Shown piece after piece: positions 33,273-41,641 of a stretch of 64,000 nucleotides of DNA (position 1 is its first letter; every line of letters starts with the position of its first letter). The translations under genes and the position numbers were made by a program. Location: positions 124,001 through 188,000 of the forward strand of contig NZ_JAHESE010000003.1 in the NCBI RefSeq assembly GCF_018598175.1, given 5' to 3'. Under the pieces are notes generated by a model. It was not told where the DNA came from and made no database searches. It saw only the letters and a list, made by a program, of their open reading frames with translations. The stretch is from Dawidia cretensis (GTDB lineage: Bacteria > Bacteroidota > Bacteroidia > Cytophagales > Cyclobacteriaceae).

Positions 33273-35723
33273 CTACTCCTTCCGAATCCGCTCCCGCTCG
33301 TCTTTCGAAACCGCAGTCCGTGATCGTTGCCCCAACTTTACATTCCCAAATACCCGCGTATACGAGATTTTTACAATCCTGGCCCGAGCCGATTCTCCGC
33401 GATACACGTAGTTAGCTTGTAGCGAAAACGCCTCTTCCACCAGCGTGCCAAAAGCACCGCGCACCTTCATCGATTGAAAAATATCATTCACCGTCAACTG
33501 AAAACTTCCACCATTTCCCTTCAGTTCCTTCTTAATTCCCGCACTCAAAACACCAAACCCCTGGACTTTTTTAGACCCTTCATACTGCAAAGAATTATAC
33601 CATCCCGAGACCTCCAATGAAAGATTCCACGGCAACAAAAAAGTCTGATTGCCATTAAGCGAATAAGCGACGTAAGTCTTCTGAAGTTTCTCGCGGGTAT
33701 GATCAAGCTTAAACTGTCGCAAGCCGCCGTTCAGACTGTAATTCATCGTCCAGAAGGATGTAATCGTGAAAGGTAGCGTGGCCTGCAGCATCAGACTATT
33801 TTGATAAGCCATGTTCTGTGGTGCGAGGTACATCAGGTCCCCTGCCGGACTTTCTTTTTGTTGGTAATAAATAATGGGGTGATCATCACGGCTTGCCGTC
33901 AGTGAGAAAGCATAATCGCTTAGCATCAATCCTGCTTTTAAATTATGCGTAACCGTGGGCTTCAGCGACGGATTGCCAGTAGATACCGACATCGGGTCAC
34001 CATACTGCAGGTAAGAGGTAAGGTCATTATAGGACGGCCGTCCAATGCGTTTCGTATACGAGAATTGGAGTGTTGCATCTTCCGTAAGCTTTCGCGATAC
34101 AAATACACTTGGAAAAAGCTTACCCAACGTGCGGTGAATCGTGTTTTCCTCTTTGTCGGCGTTAGCATGCGTGTACGAATATTCATAGCGCAAGCCGGCA
34201 ACCAGGTTCAAATCAGAAGTGGCCTGCCAGTTTAAAGAAGAATAGACCGCCCCGATTCGCTCCACCATATCTACGTCGTTTCGATACCGGGCGTTGGTAG
34301 TCCAGACACCGTCAACCAGTGTCTCGATACGCGCGAGACTTGTCGTGCGTGTGAGTGTTCCTTTTATACCAGTCTCTAAACGTGCATCTTTACCCAACGC
34401 CCGGGTATAATCAGCCTTGACTACGCCCACGTGGATCGGTGTTTGAGATGTACCCCTTTGCTGATCAGAGAAGATACTGCCCGGTGGCACGGCCTCGTTG
34501 CCGGCGCGGCCGTAGAACGTAGTGCGTCCGTGCGTAGGGCTGTTTTGGTCATAGTAAAGGTAGTCGAGGTCTACATTCACTTGTTCACCGTCACGTAGTG
34601 TTCGCTCCATATAAAGATTCGCGATGGTATTATTCCAGCGATTCTTCCCGTCGATGTGGGAGTCCAGTCCTAACAAAGAGTCCGATTCAAGCAATGTATA
34701 TATACCGGGATTGGCGATATGGCGCGCGATGCGACTGCTGTTGTGCGTAATACTTCCGCCTACCTTGCCACGGGTAAGATTAATATCTACTCCCGCAATA
34801 GCCGTATGGTTATTCGCAGTGGCTTGCTCCGTACTGGAAACATCCACCAAAAGCTTCCCACCGAAAGCCGGCATGTTTTGGGTACTCACCGCGGCCCAGC
34901 CGTCCTGGCGGCGGTCGTGCGCAAAGGCGTAAGAACCATAGGTGGTCATGCGCGCCGTGCGGTGAGAAAGGCTTGCGCTGATATTTCCCTTTTTACCCCA
35001 GCCATATCCCGCAGTCGCGGATACCGATCCGGTCGTGCCGGTCTCTTCCTGCTTTTTCAAAACAATGTTGATCATGCCACCGCTGCCATCGGCATCGTAT
35101 TGCGCAGGGGGAGTAGTGAGCAGTTCGATCTTTTCAATATCCCCGCCGTTCATGCCATTCAGCAACGCCATGACTTGTGCTCCGGGCAGCCGCATCGGCT
35201 TGCCGTTTAACATGACCAGCACGTTGCTTTTTCCGTTCAGCGAAAGACTTTGATTTCGTCCGTCCACATAGACCCCGGGCGATCGCTCCAACACCTGCAA
35301 CGCCGTGCTGCCCTGCGTCAATACACTGCTTTGCACATTGACGATCGTCCGGTCAAAAGTTTGCTCAAACAGCGGCCGCTCACCTTGCACCACCACCTCG
35401 CCCAGCGTTTGGGCATCTTCCGTCAGTACCTGGGTGCCCAGGTCGTAGGCCGATGCCGTCAGCGTAAAAGGCGGCGTGTCGAAGGTTTGGTAGCCGATGG
35501 CGCTATACCTTACAAAATAACGCCCTTCGGCCACCCCGGAAATCCCAAACGTGCCCGATTCCGTCGTCATGGCACCTTTTGCCATCGTGCTATCGGTGGT
35601 GTGCAGTATCAGAACGGTAGCAAAGGCTACGGGCTCGCCCGCAGGCGTGCTAAGGGTACCGGAAATCTGTGCGAAGGCGCCATGCGCCACCAGGCATAAA
35701 AGGAATACAATAGAGATTTTCAT
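33273..35723 (-). CDS. TonB-dependent outer membrane receptor (CarboxypepD_reg, OMP_b-brl_3 type)
   Basis: This 816-residue protein has a signal peptide ending GAFAQ, a carboxypeptidase-regulatory-like beta sandwich (about 20-100, ISGTLSTPAGEPVAFATV), a plug domain (about 120-225, VLERSPGVYVDGRNQSLSLNG) and a 22-strand-type barrel. It imports a large ligand through energy from TonB. The ligand is unknown and no SusD partner is present. It is divergent from a membrane-bound AraC regulator with 137 bases between them that include an 8-bp inverted repeat, so the regulator may control it. Confidence 0.92.
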   Translation of the reverse strand: MKISIVFLLCLVAHGAFAQISGTLSTPAGEPVAFATVLILHTTDSTMAKGAMTTESGTFGISGVAEGRYFVRYSAIGYQTFDTPPFTLTASAYDLGTQVLTEDAQTLGEVVVQGERPLFEQTFDRTIVNVQSSVLTQGSTALQVLERSPGVYVDGRNQSLSLNGKSNVLVMLNGKPMRLPGAQVMALLNGMNGGDIEKIELLTTPPAQYDADGSGGMINIVLKKQEETGTTGSVSATAGYGWGKKGNISASLSHRTARMTTYGSYAFAHDRRQDGWAAVSTQNMPAFGGKLLVDVSSTEQATANNHTAIAGVDINLTRGKVGGSITHNSSRIARHIANPGIYTLLESDSLLGLDSHIDGKNRWNNTIANLYMERTLRDGEQVNVDLDYLYYDQNSPTHGRTTFYGRAGNEAVPPGSIFSDQQRGTSQTPIHVGVVKADYTRALGKDARLETGIKGTLTRTTSLARIETLVDGVWTTNARYRNDVDMVERIGAVYSSLNWQATSDLNLVAGLRYEYSYTHANADKEENTIHRTLGKLFPSVFVSRKLTEDATLQFSYTKRIGRPSYNDLTSYLQYGDPMSVSTGNPSLKPTVTHNLKAGLMLSDYAFSLTASRDDHPIIYYQQKESPAGDLMYLAPQNMAYQNSLMLQATLPFTITSFWTMNYSLNGGLRQFKLDHTREKLQKTYVAYSLNGNQTFLLPWNLSLEVSGWYNSLQYEGSKKVQGFGVLSAGIKKELKGNGGSFQLTVNDIFQSMKVRGAFGTLVEEAFSLQANYVYRGESARARIVKISYTRVFGNVKLGQRSRTAVSKDERERIRKE

Positions 35724-35776
35724 GTCGATGTCTTACGCTAAAAACACCGGCAAAGTAGCCGCGTCGCCCTCCAAAA

Positions 35777-35802
35777 GCGTCCATTAATACCCTTATGGAC
35801 GC
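35777..35802. promoter_or_regulatory. Candidate operator between the TonB receptor and AraC genes
   Basis: GCGTCCAT (35777-35784) and ATGGACGC (35795-35802) form an exact 8-bp inverted repeat with a 10-base spacer. TGGAC recurs on the plus strand at 35797, 35817 and 35841. The position between divergent starts fits a regulator site; no binding evidence exists. Confidence 0.4.
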
Positions 35803-35821
35803 GTTTTACACGTCGCTGGAC

Positions 35822-35829
35822 TATTTTTG
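35822..35829 (+). promoter_or_regulatory. -7 box TATTTTTG for the AraC regulator
   Basis: An exact TAnnTTTG match 31 bases before the ATG at 35861. Confidence 0.5.
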
Positions 35830-35860
35830 TTCGTATATTCTGGACGTAAGCACTTGACAG

Positions 35861-36994
35861 ATGTGGGAAGAATTTAAACACCAGCTTTCAGTAATTCTTG
35901 TGTATGGCGGCATGGCCCAGGGCCTGTTTGTCGTGTTGTTACTAAACCATAAAAACGTACAGAAAAGCCGCGCCAATCTTTTTTTGTCTATTCTCCTGGT
36001 GGCCATGACACTCAGCATCGTCCAAATTCTCTACCTGGGCCGGTTCACCGGCTACCTGGCAAACAGCGTGTATGCCCTGGGCGACCCCGCCTTTTTTCTC
36101 ATTGCCCCCTTGCTTCGGTTTTACGCCATCGAGCTCACGGGCCGTCGTGTATGGTTCACGCCAGCAAGCCTTTTGCATTTCGCTCCATTTGTCGCACTGG
36201 TCGTGCTCTCCGTAGCCATCGGCCTACTTCAGCCTGAAGGTTGGAAGACCATCGCCACGGAACATCACCACCTGTTGCACACCGCATTCTGGCTGCTGGT
36301 GGTAGTACAGTTTTCGGGCTACCTCTATGCCACTCATGCGTACTGGCTTGCGCACCAAAAGCTCATGCGCCAGGAGCTGTCCAACACAGAAGATGTAAAC
36401 ATTGCCTGGGTCAGATTCTTCCTTATTATATTCATGCTCATCAACGTGTTTTTCCTCTTTAGCCTGTTTGCCGTCGTCCAGTTCGACATGTGCCGCGGCT
36501 GGCTGCAAAGCGCAACGGCCGGGGTATTCTCACTTTCCATCTTTGCGTTAAGCTTTAAAGGAATTCTGCAGCGTGACATCTTTAACACGCGGCCACGCGA
36601 GAAACCCCTTGTAGCGACTGACGCGACCCCGTTGGTCAAAACCGACCCGGCGCTCGTTACCCGCCTCCGCGCATACATGCATGAACAGAAGCCTTACCTC
36701 GACGCCGACCTTACCCTGAGCACCCTTTGCAAACACATCGGCATGAGCCGCAGTCAATTATCGCAGCTCATTAACGACGGCACCGGCGAGAATTTCTATG
36801 ATTTCGTAAATCAGTATCGTGTGGAAGAAGTCAAGCGGCTCATGACCGACCCGGATGTGCAGAACCTCAATCTTTTGGGACTGGCGTTAGAAGCAGGCTT
36901 CAAATCAAAGTCCACGTTTAATCTCATCTTTAAACGCTTCACAGGACAGACGCCTACTGAGTATCGTAAGAATCGTATAGCAGAGAAAGTATAG
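35861..36994 (+). CDS. AraC-family regulator with a seven-helix membrane sensor
   Basis: This 377-residue protein has seven or so transmembrane helices in residues 10-235 (VILVYGGMAQGLFVVLLL and onward) and a C-terminal AraC double helix-turn-helix (about 265-370). The latter includes LTLSTLCKHIGMSRSQLSQLIND and ALEAGFKSKSTFNLIFKRFTGQTPTEYRK. Such fusions are common in Bacteroidota and sense a signal in or near the membrane. It is transcribed away from the TonB receptor gene and probably regulates it. Its stop is three bases from the stop of the convergent pseudouridine synthase gene. Confidence 0.93.
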   Translation: MWEEFKHQLSVILVYGGMAQGLFVVLLLNHKNVQKSRANLFLSILLVAMTLSIVQILYLGRFTGYLANSVYALGDPAFFLIAPLLRFYAIELTGRRVWFTPASLLHFAPFVALVVLSVAIGLLQPEGWKTIATEHHHLLHTAFWLLVVVQFSGYLYATHAYWLAHQKLMRQELSNTEDVNIAWVRFFLIIFMLINVFFLFSLFAVVQFDMCRGWLQSATAGVFSLSIFALSFKGILQRDIFNTRPREKPLVATDATPLVKTDPALVTRLRAYMHEQKPYLDADLTLSTLCKHIGMSRSQLSQLINDGTGENFYDFVNQYRVEEVKRLMTDPDVQNLNLLGLALEAGFKSKSTFNLIFKRFTGQTPTEYRKNRIAEKV

Positions 36995-36997
36995 CCG

Positions 36998-37657
36998 TCA
37001 AAACGGATGTGGCCGTTCGATCAGCAGGGCCTTGCCGGTAACAGGATGTATAAAACCCAATCCGCAGGCATGCAATGCAATAGCATCGGGTTTGTATGCT
37101 GTGCTGGAACCGTATAGGCTGTCGCCAATGATAGGACAGCCGACATGCGCCAGCTGCGAACGAATCTGATGATACTTGCCAGTGTGCAACGTGACATCCC
37201 ACAAAAAGCGATTATCCCCCTGCGGCTTCACAGTATAGTCAAGCCGTATGCTTTCCAGGCCGGGAGCTTCAACGTCCTCGATCACAGCTTTTTTCTTCTC
37301 CTTTCGGTGCCAATGCTCGAGAACACCCGCAGGCTGTGATGGCGCGTACGTGGTCAAAGCTTGATAATATTTCTTCACTGTGCGCTGCGCAAATTGATCG
37401 CTGAGGGTATGTAAAACTTCCCGCCGTCGGGCGAAAAGTATAATACCGCTAACGGGGCGATCCAGCCGATGAAGGTGTTGTGCGTAAACTGCCTCCCCCG
37501 CAGGAACAAGACTTTTTAGGTAACGACGTACCTGGTGTAGCAGGTTGGGATGGCCATTCCGGTCCGGCTCCACCATCAGGCCGGCCGGTTTATATAAAAC
37601 CAGGATGTATTCATCTTCATAAAGAAGATGTTTCCGAACGTCGATCTGAAAGGACAT
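36998..37657 (-). CDS. RluA-family pseudouridine synthase
   Basis: This 219-residue enzyme isomerises uridine in rRNA or tRNA. The catalytic motif HLHRLDRPVSGIILFAR carries Asp66. YILVLYKPAGLMV and YHQIRSQLAHVGCPIIGD are further family motifs, and LHACGLGFIHPVTG ends the core. There is no S4 domain, so it is closest to the short RluA/TruC-like branch. The target base cannot be told. It is transcribed in the same direction as the esterase, 30 bases downstream. Confidence 0.92.
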   Translation of the reverse strand: MSFQIDVRKHLLYEDEYILVLYKPAGLMVEPDRNGHPNLLHQVRRYLKSLVPAGEAVYAQHLHRLDRPVSGIILFARRREVLHTLSDQFAQRTVKKYYQALTTYAPSQPAGVLEHWHRKEKKKAVIEDVEAPGLESIRLDYTVKPQGDNRFLWDVTLHTGKYHQIRSQLAHVGCPIIGDSLYGSSTAYKPDAIALHACGLGFIHPVTGKALLIERPHPF

Positions 37658-37687
37658 AATGTTAATACAGCCGCTAGTTTACGGAAA

Positions 37688-38710
37688 TCATTTGGACCTC
37701 CCAACCGCTACAAGCAATGATGCAGCCGACGGTTGAAAAAAATAATTTACGGCAACGAGGTGGTATGTATGCTTCTGACCGCTTGTGGCCTTCGCGTCCA
37801 GGTAACGCGTTGCATCGCCGGCCACTTCATCGATCAGCGTCCCGTCGCGAAACACACGATAAAACCATACTTCCTGATCCACCGGCGCCGTGCCTGTGTG
37901 AGCGGCCCAACTCAATTGAATGCCTTCAGACACAGAACTACCGGCCAGCTTTTGCACAACTTCAGGAGCACTGTGTATGCGTCCCTTCTCCTGGAGAAAA
38001 AGCCACTTCACCAAACTTTTCTCTCTGGCTACGTTTTCCCAGCTATTATGCTTGACTCCAGGATATTCAGTATAGCGCACATGCTTGCCCCCGAGCCGGA
38101 TCATCTCGTGGTATACATCACGCGAATATCGCGCCAATACAATGTCATCATCCGTGCCATGGAAGATCCAAAGCGGTGTTTGTAAAAGACGCGGAGCCGC
38201 ATCCACACTCGCGCCACCACAGACCGCATAACCCGCTGCAAATTTCCCCCCCTCTTTAGACAAAACAGAGAAGGTTCCAAAGCCACCCATCGAAATGCCA
38301 TAGAGGTAAAGCCTGTTGGTATTGATCGGATAAACACCTACAAGAGAGTCGACAGCTGCCAATACCTTCACCATATCGGGGCTGTGAGCAGTATGCCAGG
38401 CGTCACCCCACCCCACGTTTGGGTTCAAACATTTAGGTGTCAAAACAAAACACGGATGCTCGCGCTGAACCGCCTCGTGATACAATGCTAATTCACGTGA
38501 AAGGGTGTCGTTTGCGCCATGCAGATATACGACCAGCGGGTAAGACTTCGAAGCATTATAACCAGCGGGTTTGAAAAAGCCGTAACGCAGGCCATCGTGT
38601 CGATGCTCGCTATAACCAGCATAAGGCCGGCGAAGCCCCTGCGCGGCAGCGACCAGCACAGAAGCATTAAAAAAGAGAAATAAGGTCAATCGGAAAGCAT
38701 AGGACAACAT
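37688..38710 (-). CDS. Secreted alpha/beta-hydrolase esterase with C-terminal beta domain
   Basis: This 340-residue protein has a signal peptide (about residues 1-24, ending VAAAQ) and an alpha/beta-hydrolase core. The oxyanion region is VYLHGAND, the nucleophile Ser140 is in YGISMGGFG, the acid is near Asp188 in HGTDDDIV and His221 is in KHNSWE. The last 85 residues are beta-rich and fibronectin-III-like (GIQLSWAAHTGTAPVDQEVWFYRVFRDG). It resembles secreted esterases/polyhydroxybutyrate-depolymerase-like enzymes; the substrate is unknown. ATG 38710 is preferred over the start three codons upstream. Confidence 0.88.
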   Translation of the reverse strand: MLSYAFRLTLFLFFNASVLVAAAQGLRRPYAGYSEHRHDGLRYGFFKPAGYNASKSYPLVVYLHGANDTLSRELALYHEAVQREHPCFVLTPKCLNPNVGWGDAWHTAHSPDMVKVLAAVDSLVGVYPINTNRLYLYGISMGGFGTFSVLSKEGGKFAAGYAVCGGASVDAAPRLLQTPLWIFHGTDDDIVLARYSRDVYHEMIRLGGKHVRYTEYPGVKHNSWENVAREKSLVKWLFLQEKGRIHSAPEVVQKLAGSSVSEGIQLSWAAHTGTAPVDQEVWFYRVFRDGTLIDEVAGDATRYLDAKATSGQKHTYHLVAVNYFFQPSAASLLVAVGRSK

Positions 38711-38919
38711 AGCAGTCATGGGACAGGGTGGTTTAAGGTATGTATTCTAAAGTACGCCAATCCTGTCAAAGTGTTTTATCCGGCCCACCGACAGCAAATA
38801 AGACCCTCTGGACGGAAGGTGTTACATAATTTATTTGTCTACTAGTTTAATGGATATTATATTGTCTGCATAAAATTCCACCACCATGAAACAAATGAAG
38901 TCAACCAACCAAAACAGTC

Positions 38920-41469
38920 ATGAAAAAAACGTTACAGTTGATCATCGCCTTTACGCTGCCGCTGGGACTGACGGCCCGCGCACAAACCGTAACAGGCGTC
39001 GTTAAAGATGCAAGGAGTACGCCGGTAGAAGGTGCCACGGTACTCATTAAAGGTGCCGGCAATCACACCACCACTGATGTTAGCGGCCAATTTACCATTC
39101 CCGCTCCTGAAAAACTTCCATTCTCCCTTCGCATCAGCGCTGTAGGGTATAAAACGCAGGAAGTACAGGTATACGAGCTTGACGGTGAGCCGTTCGAAAT
39201 AACCTTGACGGAAGACGGCCTGCTATCAGAAATCGTCGTCACCGCACGCCGCCGCAGTGAAACGGCACAAGAAGTACCGATTCCCATCTCGGTGATAGGA
39301 GGGCCTGTCGTCGAAGATGCGGGAGCCTTCAATGTAAACCGTGTAAAAGAGCTTGTACCCTCCGTACAGCTGTACTCTTCCAACCCGCGGAACACAACCC
39401 TCAACATTCGTGGCGTGGGTTCTACCTTTGGCCTGACAAACGATGGTATTGACCCGGGCGTAGGCTTCTACGTTGACGGTGTGTACTATGCTCGCCCCGC
39501 TGCAACAACATTAGACTTCATCGACATCGAACAGATCGAAATCCTCCGTGGCCCGCAAGGAACACTGTTTGGTAAGAACACCACCGCCGGCGCATTTCAT
39601 ATTACCACCCGCGGGCCCAGCTTTACACCCGGTGCCAGCTTCGAAGTGAGCTATGGTAACTACGGCTATATTCAGGCGAAGAGCTCCATTACGGGCCCCC
39701 TGGGTAAAAAGTTTGCAGCACGTCTCTCATTCTCCGGTACCCAACGCGACGGGTTATTAAAGAATGTGGTGACCGATAAACCTGTAAACGATTTGAACAA
39801 CCTCGGCTTCCGGGCTCAGCTGTTGTTTCAACCTTCTGATGGACTGAAGATCATCCTCGCAGGTGATGCCAGCCGTCAGCGCCCTGACGGCTATGCCCAG
39901 GTAGTGGCGGGCGTTGCACCGACATTGCGTCCTACATACCGCCAGTTCGAACAAATCATTGCGGACCTGAACTACCAGCTTCCCAGCCGCGATCCGTTTG
40001 ATCGTAAAATAGATCACAACACTACCTGGCGCTCGGGCAACGACCTCAGCGGCGTATCGTTGAACATCGACGCTACCATTGGCTCAGGCACACTCACCGC
40101 GACAACCGCGTGGCGGTATTGGTATTGGGATCCCTCCAATGACCGCGACTTTACAGGCCTGTCTATACTGCAACTATCGCAAGCCACATCCACACACCAA
40201 CAATGGACACAAGAAGTGCGCTATGCGGGCGATCTCTCGTCCCGGCTGAGCGGTGTCATCGGTGTCTTCGCCATCGGTCAGGATCTGAAAACAGAGCCTT
40301 TCCACATAGAAGAATCCGGCAACGCGCAGTGGCGCTTTTCACAAAGCACTACCAGCGAGCTATGGCAAACACCGGGGCTGTTTGATGGCTACGGTATAAG
40401 TACTAAGTCGAGGTTAAAGACCTTTGGTGGGGCTATCTTCGGTCAGCTTGACTGGGCCATCACCGATAGGCTACACTTCCTGCCCGGCATTCGCTTTAAC
40501 TACGACGAGAAAGAAGTAGACTTCGACCGTCGCACCTACGGAGGCCTGCAGACCGACAATCCCGATCTCATTGCACTCAAGCGCTTGGTATATACCGACC
40601 AGGCCTTCAACGCAGACGTAGACGAGTCGAACTTCTCCGGCCAGGTGACTGTTGCATATCGGTTTCTGGAAAAGATCAACTCCTTTGCCACCTATTCCAC
40701 AAGCTATAAACCCGTCGGCGTAAACCTTGGTGGCCTTCCGACAGCCAACGGCGAAATATTGCTTGACCTGGCACGCATCAAGCCCGAGTCCGTTAATCAC
40801 GTAGAAGTGGGCGTAAAGACCTCACCCGCCGCCAACGCCACGCTCAACGTGGTCTTCCATCACACCGAGATCGAAGATTATCAAACACAAGTACAGACGG
40901 CCGAGGTGGGGGTGAACCGAGGCTATTTAGCCAACGCTGAGAAAATACGGGTACAAGGCATAGAGCTGGACGGGAACATCCGCATCAACAGCAACTTCTC
41001 ATTTTATGGCGCACTGGCATATACAGAGGGTGAGTACGTATCCTTCACAAATGCTCCGGTACCGCTGGAAGAGACAGGTGGCCCTTCGGCCTTTAAAGAT
41101 ATCTCCGGCCAGAAAATGCCCGGTATTTCCAAATGGGCGGGATCGCTCGGCGGCGAGATAACGTCCAATCAACGCGACTTCTTTGGTCGCCGCGCCCGGT
41201 TCTTCGTCGCATTTGATACATATTACCGTTCTTCATTTTCATCGAGTTCATCGCCATCACAATACCTGAACGTCGACGGCTACACACTTGTCAATGCACG
41301 TCTGGGGTTCCGCGCCGCCGACGGCCTGTCGGCCTTCATTTGGGCGCGCAACCTGTTTGATAAGAATTACTTCGAACAGCTGCTCGTAGCCGCCGGCAAC
41401 GCCGGGCACTACGCCGGCGTACTCGGTGACCCCCGTACGTATGGCATTACGCTGCGGTATACATATTAA
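38920..41469 (+). CDS. TonB-dependent receptor of proteobacterial style with CarboxypepD_reg domain
   Basis: This 849-residue receptor has a signal peptide ending TARAQ, an N-terminal CarboxypepD_reg domain (about 24-105, VTGVVKDARSTPVEGATV) and a plug with ILRGPQGTLFGKNTTAGAFHITTRG. The barrel ends in the C-terminal aromatic TLRYTY. The RGPQGTLFGKNTTAG signature and the RRRSETAQEVPIPISVI TonB-box region are typical of receptors of sphingomonads and other proteobacteria. The front domain is typical of Bacteroidota, so it may be a fusion after transfer. A perfect hairpin lies 25 bases after its stop. There is no SusD partner. Confidence 0.92.
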   Translation: MKKTLQLIIAFTLPLGLTARAQTVTGVVKDARSTPVEGATVLIKGAGNHTTTDVSGQFTIPAPEKLPFSLRISAVGYKTQEVQVYELDGEPFEITLTEDGLLSEIVVTARRRSETAQEVPIPISVIGGPVVEDAGAFNVNRVKELVPSVQLYSSNPRNTTLNIRGVGSTFGLTNDGIDPGVGFYVDGVYYARPAATTLDFIDIEQIEILRGPQGTLFGKNTTAGAFHITTRGPSFTPGASFEVSYGNYGYIQAKSSITGPLGKKFAARLSFSGTQRDGLLKNVVTDKPVNDLNNLGFRAQLLFQPSDGLKIILAGDASRQRPDGYAQVVAGVAPTLRPTYRQFEQIIADLNYQLPSRDPFDRKIDHNTTWRSGNDLSGVSLNIDATIGSGTLTATTAWRYWYWDPSNDRDFTGLSILQLSQATSTHQQWTQEVRYAGDLSSRLSGVIGVFAIGQDLKTEPFHIEESGNAQWRFSQSTTSELWQTPGLFDGYGISTKSRLKTFGGAIFGQLDWAITDRLHFLPGIRFNYDEKEVDFDRRTYGGLQTDNPDLIALKRLVYTDQAFNADVDESNFSGQVTVAYRFLEKINSFATYSTSYKPVGVNLGGLPTANGEILLDLARIKPESVNHVEVGVKTSPAANATLNVVFHHTEIEDYQTQVQTAEVGVNRGYLANAEKIRVQGIELDGNIRINSNFSFYGALAYTEGEYVSFTNAPVPLEETGGPSAFKDISGQKMPGISKWAGSLGGEITSNQRDFFGRRARFFVAFDTYYRSSFSSSSSPSQYLNVDGYTLVNARLGFRAADGLSAFIWARNLFDKNYFEQLLVAAGNAGHYAGVLGDPRTYGITLRYTY

Positions 41470-41494
41470 CGACATCGCATAAGAGGGATCGACA

Positions 41495-41518
41495 CCGGTG
41501 CGCAGACCTGCGCACCGG
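41495..41518. other. Perfect 10-bp GC-rich hairpin after the TonB receptor
   Basis: CCGGTGCGCA (41495-41504) and its exact complement (41509-41518) enclose the loop GACC. No T tract follows on either strand. It probably stabilises the 3' end of the receptor mRNA or aids factor-dependent termination. Confidence 0.7.
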
Positions 41519-41641
41519 CATGGTCCCGTCCACCGACGAACAACCCCGTTCGCAACCGAACAAGCAACATTCTCAAAAGCAGACAAATCTGGCTAAATTA
41601 GCCGTTGACCCACTGGCATATTTGTTGTCATGGCAGTATGC

